Shown here: piece by piece, positions 61,101 through 64,000 of the stretch
Position numbering within the stretch: the first letter of the stretch is position 1
Layout of the letters: each line of letters begins with the position of its first letter
NCBI RefSeq assembly: GCF_000813965.1
Contig: NZ_JWLI01000025.1
Span: 58,750 to 122,749 of the forward strand
Length of the DNA: 64,000 nucleotides
Source of the DNA: Leisingera sp. ANG-M7
GTDB taxonomy: Bacteria; Pseudomonadota; Alphaproteobacteria; Rhodobacterales; Rhodobacteraceae
Reading direction: 5' to 3'
Position numbers and translations under genes: made by a program
Notes under the pieces: model-generated
Databases searched by the model: none
The model's input: only the letters and a program-made list of their open reading frames with translations
Told to the model about the DNA's origin: nothing

Positions 61101-64000
61101 GCTCAGCGCTGTCACCGTACCGCCGCTGCCAACCGTCAGGGTGCCAAAGGCGGAATTCTCAAGGTCCGCCACCGTGCCGCCGGTAACCGAAGCCGTATCG
61201 GTGTTGGTCAGGCTTGAAACTGTACCGCCAGTGACATCCACAACACCTGAATTTTGAACCTGCCCGGCGGTACCGCTGGTAGTCAGCGACGCAGCCCCGC
61301 CGATAAGTACATTGCCTGACATGACACCAGTATTGGTCAGGGTGCCTCCCGACGATGTGAGCGGACCACTGATGGTGCCCGAGTTGTCCAGAGTTCCGCC
61401 TGTTGCGATGACTGTACCGGTTACCGTGCCGCTGTTGCTGATGCTCCCGCCGGACTGAGTCAGCGTATCAACCGTGCCGCTATTCGTAATCCCTCCCCCG
61501 GATTGAATCAGAGTGCCAATAGCGCCTGCATTACTTACAGTGCTGGTTCCAGAGTTGTTAACCTCCGTCACTGCAGCACCGCTGGCAACCGTGAGGCTGC
61601 TGCTGCCGGTATTGCTAATTTCTGCTGCAGTCCCGCCTGTCACTGCCACGGAGCCGTTGTTTTGAACCACACCGGCTGTACCGCTTGTAGTGAGCACAGC
61701 ACTTGCCGAAACATTGACCTGACCTGAAAGCGTCCCGCTGTTATCCATGGAGCTGTTGGACAAGGCCACAGCCCCGCTGACCGTGCCGCTGTTGGTGAAG
61801 CTGCCACCGGTCTGGTCCAGCGTGCCCACGGTGCCCGCGTTCGAGGCCGTGCCCGCGTTGCTCAATGCTGTCACCGAGCCGCCGCTGGCAATCGTCAGAC
61901 CGCCGCCGGCGCTGTTCTCAAGGTCTGCAACCGCCCCGCCGCTCACCGTGGCGGTGCCGCTGTTGGCCAGCTCTGCAACGCTGCCGCCGGTGACATTGAC
62001 CGTGCTGCCGTTGTCCACCGTCCCGGCACTGCCGCTGGTGGTCAGATCCGCGCCCGCCGCAACCGTCACATCCCCGCTCAGCGTGCCGGAACTGTCCAGC
62101 GAACCGCCTGACAGGGTCACCGCCCCGTCCATCGACCCGCTGTTGGTCACGGTGCCGCCCGAGATTGACGCCGCGCCGCTGACCGTGCCGCTGTTGGTGA
62201 AGTTGCCGCCAGTCTGGTCCAGCGCGCCCGCGGTGCCCGCGTTCGAGGCGATGCCCGCGTTGCTCAGCGTTGTCACCGAACCGCCGCTGGCAATCGTCAG
62301 ATCGCCGCCGGCGCTGTTCTCAAGGTCTGCAACCGCCCCGCCGCTCACCGTGGCGGTGCCGCTGTTGGCCAGCTCTGAAACGCTACCGCCGGTGACGCTG
62401 ACCGTGCCGCCATTATCCACCGTCCCGGCTATGCCGTTGGTGGTCAGCTCCGCGCCCGCCGCAACCGTCACATCGCCGCTCAGCGTGCCGGAGCTGCTGG
62501 CCGTCCCAGCCAGAACGGAAGTTGTGCCGCTTACGATACCGGCATTGGTAAAGCTGCCCGAGGTCTCCACATTGTCGGAAATCGTGCCGCTGGCGGTGTT
62601 CTCCAGCACCCCGTCCGCCGCATTGCCGAGCGTGCCGTGGCTGGTGCTGATGGTGCCCGCGTTGGTGATTTCCCCGTAGGCGCCGTTGTCCAGCTGCGCC
62701 ACTGACAGGCTCGCGCCATCCCCCACCGTGAGGGTGGCGGCCGTGCCCGCCGCGCCGCTGTTGGTCAGCACCGTGCCGCTGCCCTCCAGCCGGTCGCCCG
62801 CGCCGATGCTGAGGCTGCCGCCCGCGGTATTGGTGAAGCTGTCGCCGCTGCCGTCGCCCAGGGTCAGCGTGTCGCTGCCGCCGTCCTGGGTCGAGATCGC
62901 GCCTGCGTTGGTCAGCCCCTCGCCACTGTTGTCGCTGTCGGCGTTCAGCACGCCGGAGCCGGTGAAGGTGATGCTGCCGCTGGCGGTGTTGCTGATCGCG
63001 CCGGCGTCTTCCACGCTGCCGCCATCGCCGACGGTGATACTGCCGCTGTTGGTCAGCGTGTTGCCGGTGCCGGTCAGCGACGCCCCCGCCCCCAGGGTCA
63101 GAGACGCCCCGCTTGCGTTGCTGATCGTCTCCGCCTCCAGCGACCCCCCGTCCCCGACAGAGACAGAACCGCTGTTGCTCAACGCGCCGACATTTTCCAG
63201 CGCCGCACCGCCTGCCACTTCCAGACTGCCGCCGTTAACCGATACAGAATGGCCGCCCGCATTCACATCGCCGGAGATCTCCGCGGTGGATCCGCTCTCC
63301 GCACGCAAATCGCCGGTCAGATCGGTGTTGAGCGAGAGATCGCCATGGTTGGTCACATTCCCGGTCAGCGTCACGCCGTCCGTCACCACGGAACTGCTGC
63401 TCAGAACGATGTCATCTGCAGCGATATGCAGATCCGCGGCGCTGCCATTCAGGGTGCCAGTATTGGTGAAGCTGTTGCCGCCCGCAACACTCAAGGTCAC
63501 TGTATCGCTGCCGCTGGAGGCGATTGTGCCGTTGTTCACGACATTCCCGTCTACCTCGGTGTCCGCAGCGATTTCAAAGGTGGCGCTGTTGCCACCTTCC
63601 ACCGTGACACCGCCGCCAAAGCTGCCGCCTTCGGCAACCAGCCTGCCGCCCGACAGGGTCACCGCCCCGTCCATCGACCCGCTGTTGGTCACGGTGCCGC
63701 CCGAGATCGACGCCGCGCCGGTGACTGTCCCGCTGTTGCTGAAGCTGCCGCCGGTCTGGTCCAGCGTGCCGACGATGCCTGCGTTCGTGACGGTGCCTGC
63801 GTTGCTCAGGGCCGTTACTTCGCCGCCGCTGGCAATCGCCAGATCGCCGGTGGCGCCGTTTTCCAGGTCCGCCACCGTGCCACCCGTGACCGTGGCATTG
63901 CCGCTGTTGGTCAGTTCGGCGACGCTGCCGCCGGTGACGCTCACCGTGCCGCCATTATCCACCGTCCCGGCTATGCCGCTGGTGGTCAGCTCCGCGCCCG
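58182..64000 (-). CDS. Giant repetitive type V autotransporter, N-terminus beyond the window
   Basis: The frame is open from the window edge to a stop at 58182, at least 1939 residues. The passenger is low-complexity Ser/Gly/Thr/Asn/Val repeat of the pectin-lyase-like beta-helix sort, with units such as SGGTVTNSGSMDGAVTLSGG, ASGGSVTALSNAGT and NSGTVSGAASI repeated with changes. From about residue 1600 of the visible part follow a junction and an autotransporter beta-barrel (VCGLGTWSRATGGQATATG, SFGGIAGYNGGTT, GASAGLSIPLNE) ending LTAQIRLQF with a terminal phenylalanine. It would be a large surface adhesin or biofilm protein. It ends 105 bases before tssK on the same strand. Signal peptide and true start lie outside the window. 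Confidence 0.9.
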   Translation of the reverse strand, partial: GAELTTSGIAGTVDNGGTVSVTGGSVAELTNSGNATVTGGTVADLENGATGDLAIASGGEVTALSNAGTVTNAGIVGTLDQTGGSFSNSGTVTGAASISGGTVTNSGSMDGAVTLSGGRLVAEGGSFGGGVTVEGGNSATFEIAADTEVDGNVVNNGTIASSGSDTVTLSVAGGNSFTNTGTLNGSAADLHIAADDIVLSSSSVVTDGVTLTGNVTNHGDLSLNTDLTGDLRAESGSTAEISGDVNAGGHSVSVNGGSLEVAGGAALENVGALSNSGSVSVGDGGSLEAETISNASGASLTLGAGASLTGTGNTLTNSGSITVGDGGSVEDAGAISNTASGSITFTGSGVLNADSDNSGEGLTNAGAISTQDGGSDTLTLGDGSGDSFTNTAGGSLSIGAGDRLEGSGTVLTNSGAAGTAATLTVGDGASLSVAQLDNGAYGEITNAGTISTSHGTLGNAADGVLENTASGTISDNVETSGSFTNAGIVSGTTSVLAGTASSSGTLSGDVTVAAGAELTTNGIAGTVDNGGTVSVTGGSVSELANSGTATVSGGAVADLENSAGGDLTIASGGSVTTLSNAGIASNAGTAGALDQTGGNFTNSGTVSGAASISGGTVTNSGSMDGAVTLSGGSLDSSGTLSGDVTVAAGADLTTSGSAGTVDNGSTVNVTGGSVAELANSGTATVSGGAVADLENSAGGGLTIASGGSVTALSNAGTASNAGTVGTLDQTGGSFTNSGTVSGAVALSNSSMDNSGTLSGQVNVSASAVLTTSGTAGVVQNNGSVAVTGGTAAEISNTGSSSLTVASGAAVTEVNNSGTSTVSNAGAIGTLIQSGGGITNSGTVDTLTQSGGSISNSGTVTGTVIATGGTLDNSGTISGPLTSSGGTLTNTGVMSGNVLIGGAASLTTSGTAGQVQNSGVVDVTGGTVSSLTNTDTASVTGGTVADLENSAFGTLTVGSGGTVTALSTAGTVSNAGSIGALDQTGGSFTNTGTVSGAASISGGTVTNSGSMDGAVTLSGGSLDSSGTLNGDVTVAAGADLTTSGSAGTVDNGGTMSVTGGSVSGLTNSGSATVNGGTVTDLQNSSGGGLTVSSGGTVAELSNAGTVSNAGTVGILNQTGGSFTNSGAISGAASISGGTVINDGTIGGNVAISGGTLTNNSTINGGISNSGTLVSTGMIAGDLRNSGSAAADLSGTLDGSLTVQGSAVVTVSGDLTGVESFSNSGNGALTFTGGSTTVASGGTAANGGRVEMTGATLTGSGGTFFENSANGSLTVGSSARLEMGLENSGTAGIAAGGNVTGDVINSSGATLDLDGTVTGDVTNDGTATLAGDVSGSLSNRGTLTVDGTSEVAGTLSSSGRMIIEGNLSFGALEVSGGSSAQAVSMNVSGASLQVSGSGVLASGTLTNTSSLGLSDGATVHAAVVNSGTIIADGTVTGAGQLTHQAGAVIDLADGAGDDVFRVSGDAVLNGTIEMDAVFEDGAIQTDVVEVSGNLSGEATFNFSNTEDLTNRLTGSVDVLTYGSGGLQGVTVSGLPNTGAAVYALVDNSSAGAYQLQGAANPAVGGLATGLALTQSLMGSVVNRPTSPFVTGLAVPGEDVCGLGTWSRATGGQATATGTSETALGSYSSELSADYYGFQIGADYSCFNGYFNGWDLSFGGIAGYNGGTTTQPVYYFDANTGLLNPNVRTSTNRSSFSQRYGSAYMAASRSLGDSGRVLFADVQIRADRTAFDLENTVNAAALDTVRILSGDATLTAEDLSFGVQDQSYDSRGLTIGASAGLSIPLNEAKDLRIVPSLGFSFSNIETDTLYFDNGELEIEDIESRVGFAGLTLSKSKIGLSGTSALNYFATATVYHDFGSDVESQFFLYDPDTGERAGTALSSTSSNLGTYGELSLGLNYTKILQPGSALPGRQLDASFRADTRFSDRLDSWGLTAQIRLQF
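60861..61062. repeat. Near-identical DNA repeat inside the autotransporter (copy 1 of 3)
   Basis: This 202-base block recurs almost base for base at 62022-62223, and its later part again at 63646-63765 with more changes. The copies share a run of changes mostly at third codon positions. Each block encodes a full beta-helix turn set. Such long matches make recombination or assembly collapse likely in this gene. Confidence 0.8.
62022..62223. repeat. Near-identical DNA repeat inside the autotransporter (copy 2 of 3)
   Basis: Same length and register as 60861-61062, with only scattered single-base differences. Spacing between the starts of copies 1 and 2 is 1161 bases, a multiple of three, so recombination between them would keep the frame and remove or add 387 residues. 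Confidence 0.8.
63646..63765. repeat. Partial copy of the autotransporter DNA repeat (copy 3 of 3)
   Basis: About 120 bases match the latter part of the two longer copies, with slightly more differences (for example GCGCCGGTGACTG in place of GCGCCGCTGACCG). It shows that the passenger grew by internal duplication. Confidence 0.7.

Noticed and set aside
59698..62679. Plus-strand Val/Pro-rich frames inside the autotransporter (for example 61747-62679)
   Set aside because: They mirror the passenger's repeats on the opposite strand and repeat with the same period. Not independent genes.
60861..63765. Repeats in the autotransporter as a possible CRISPR array
   Set aside because: Repeat units are long, unequal, in frame with the protein, and have no spacer/repeat layout.

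Overview
The window is GC-rich, densely packed DNA from an alphaproteobacterium. Gene content (a Gts-type glucose transporter with its own two-component system, ectoine catabolism genes with a MocR regulator, carboxyspermidine-type polyamine synthesis, a citrate-type siderophore locus, SoxC-like chemistry) points to a marine Rhodobacteraceae of the Leisingera/Phaeobacter/Ruegeria type. That placement is inference; no rRNA gene is present. It cannot be decided from the window whether this is chromosome or a large plasmid.

Layout. (1) 1-14.2 kb is an iron locus: two NRPS-independent siderophore synthetases (one cut by the window edge), a TonB-dependent receptor, a complete arginine-to-spermidine/norspermidine pathway (speA, speB, carboxynorspermidine dehydrogenase, nspC), and a divergent four-gene ferric-siderophore ABC importer. 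Polyamine synthesis inside the locus suggests that the siderophore backbone is a polyamine, as in petrobactin. (2) 14.2-21.7 kb is a glucose module: glucokinase, GtsABC plus ATPase, and a divergent response regulator/sensor kinase pair. A phased TGTTAC repeat array lies between the two. (3) 21.7-27.0 kb is ectoine breakdown: class III aminotransferase, DoeB, DoeA and a MocR regulator. (4) 27.3-36.4 kb is a tightly coupled plus-strand operon: Ser/Thr kinase, FHA protein, PP2C phosphatase, three different P-loop GTPases (one dynamin-sized), a small roadblock-like protein and an unknown protein. This is the best candidate for an undescribed system. (5) A GNAT gene and tRNA-Arg(TCT) at 37.05 kb are followed at once by the decayed catalytic end of a tyrosine recombinase. 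(6) 37.7-48.0 kb is an accessory stretch rich in cysteine-bearing regulators and redox/sulfur genes: MOSC, Cys4 MarR, a secreted unknown, a thioredoxin-fold protein, DUF3088, PadR, a PatB-type C-S lyase, SDR, a SoxC-like dehydrogenase with cytochrome, a CSCGV permease and ArsR. (7) 48.0-58.1 kb on the minus strand is part of a type VI secretion locus: tssK, tssL, tssM, tagF, a PP2C phosphatase and a Ser/Thr kinase. (8) 58.2 kb to the end is a giant repetitive autotransporter, open at the window edge.

The kinase/FHA/phosphatase/GTPase operon and the T6SS operon converge on the tRNA-linked accessory stretch. The T6SS operon has kinase, phosphatase and TagF but no FHA gene, while the GTPase operon has one. 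The two may belong to one phosphorylation-controlled apparatus now separated by the accessory stretch. This is a hypothesis, not something the sequence proves.
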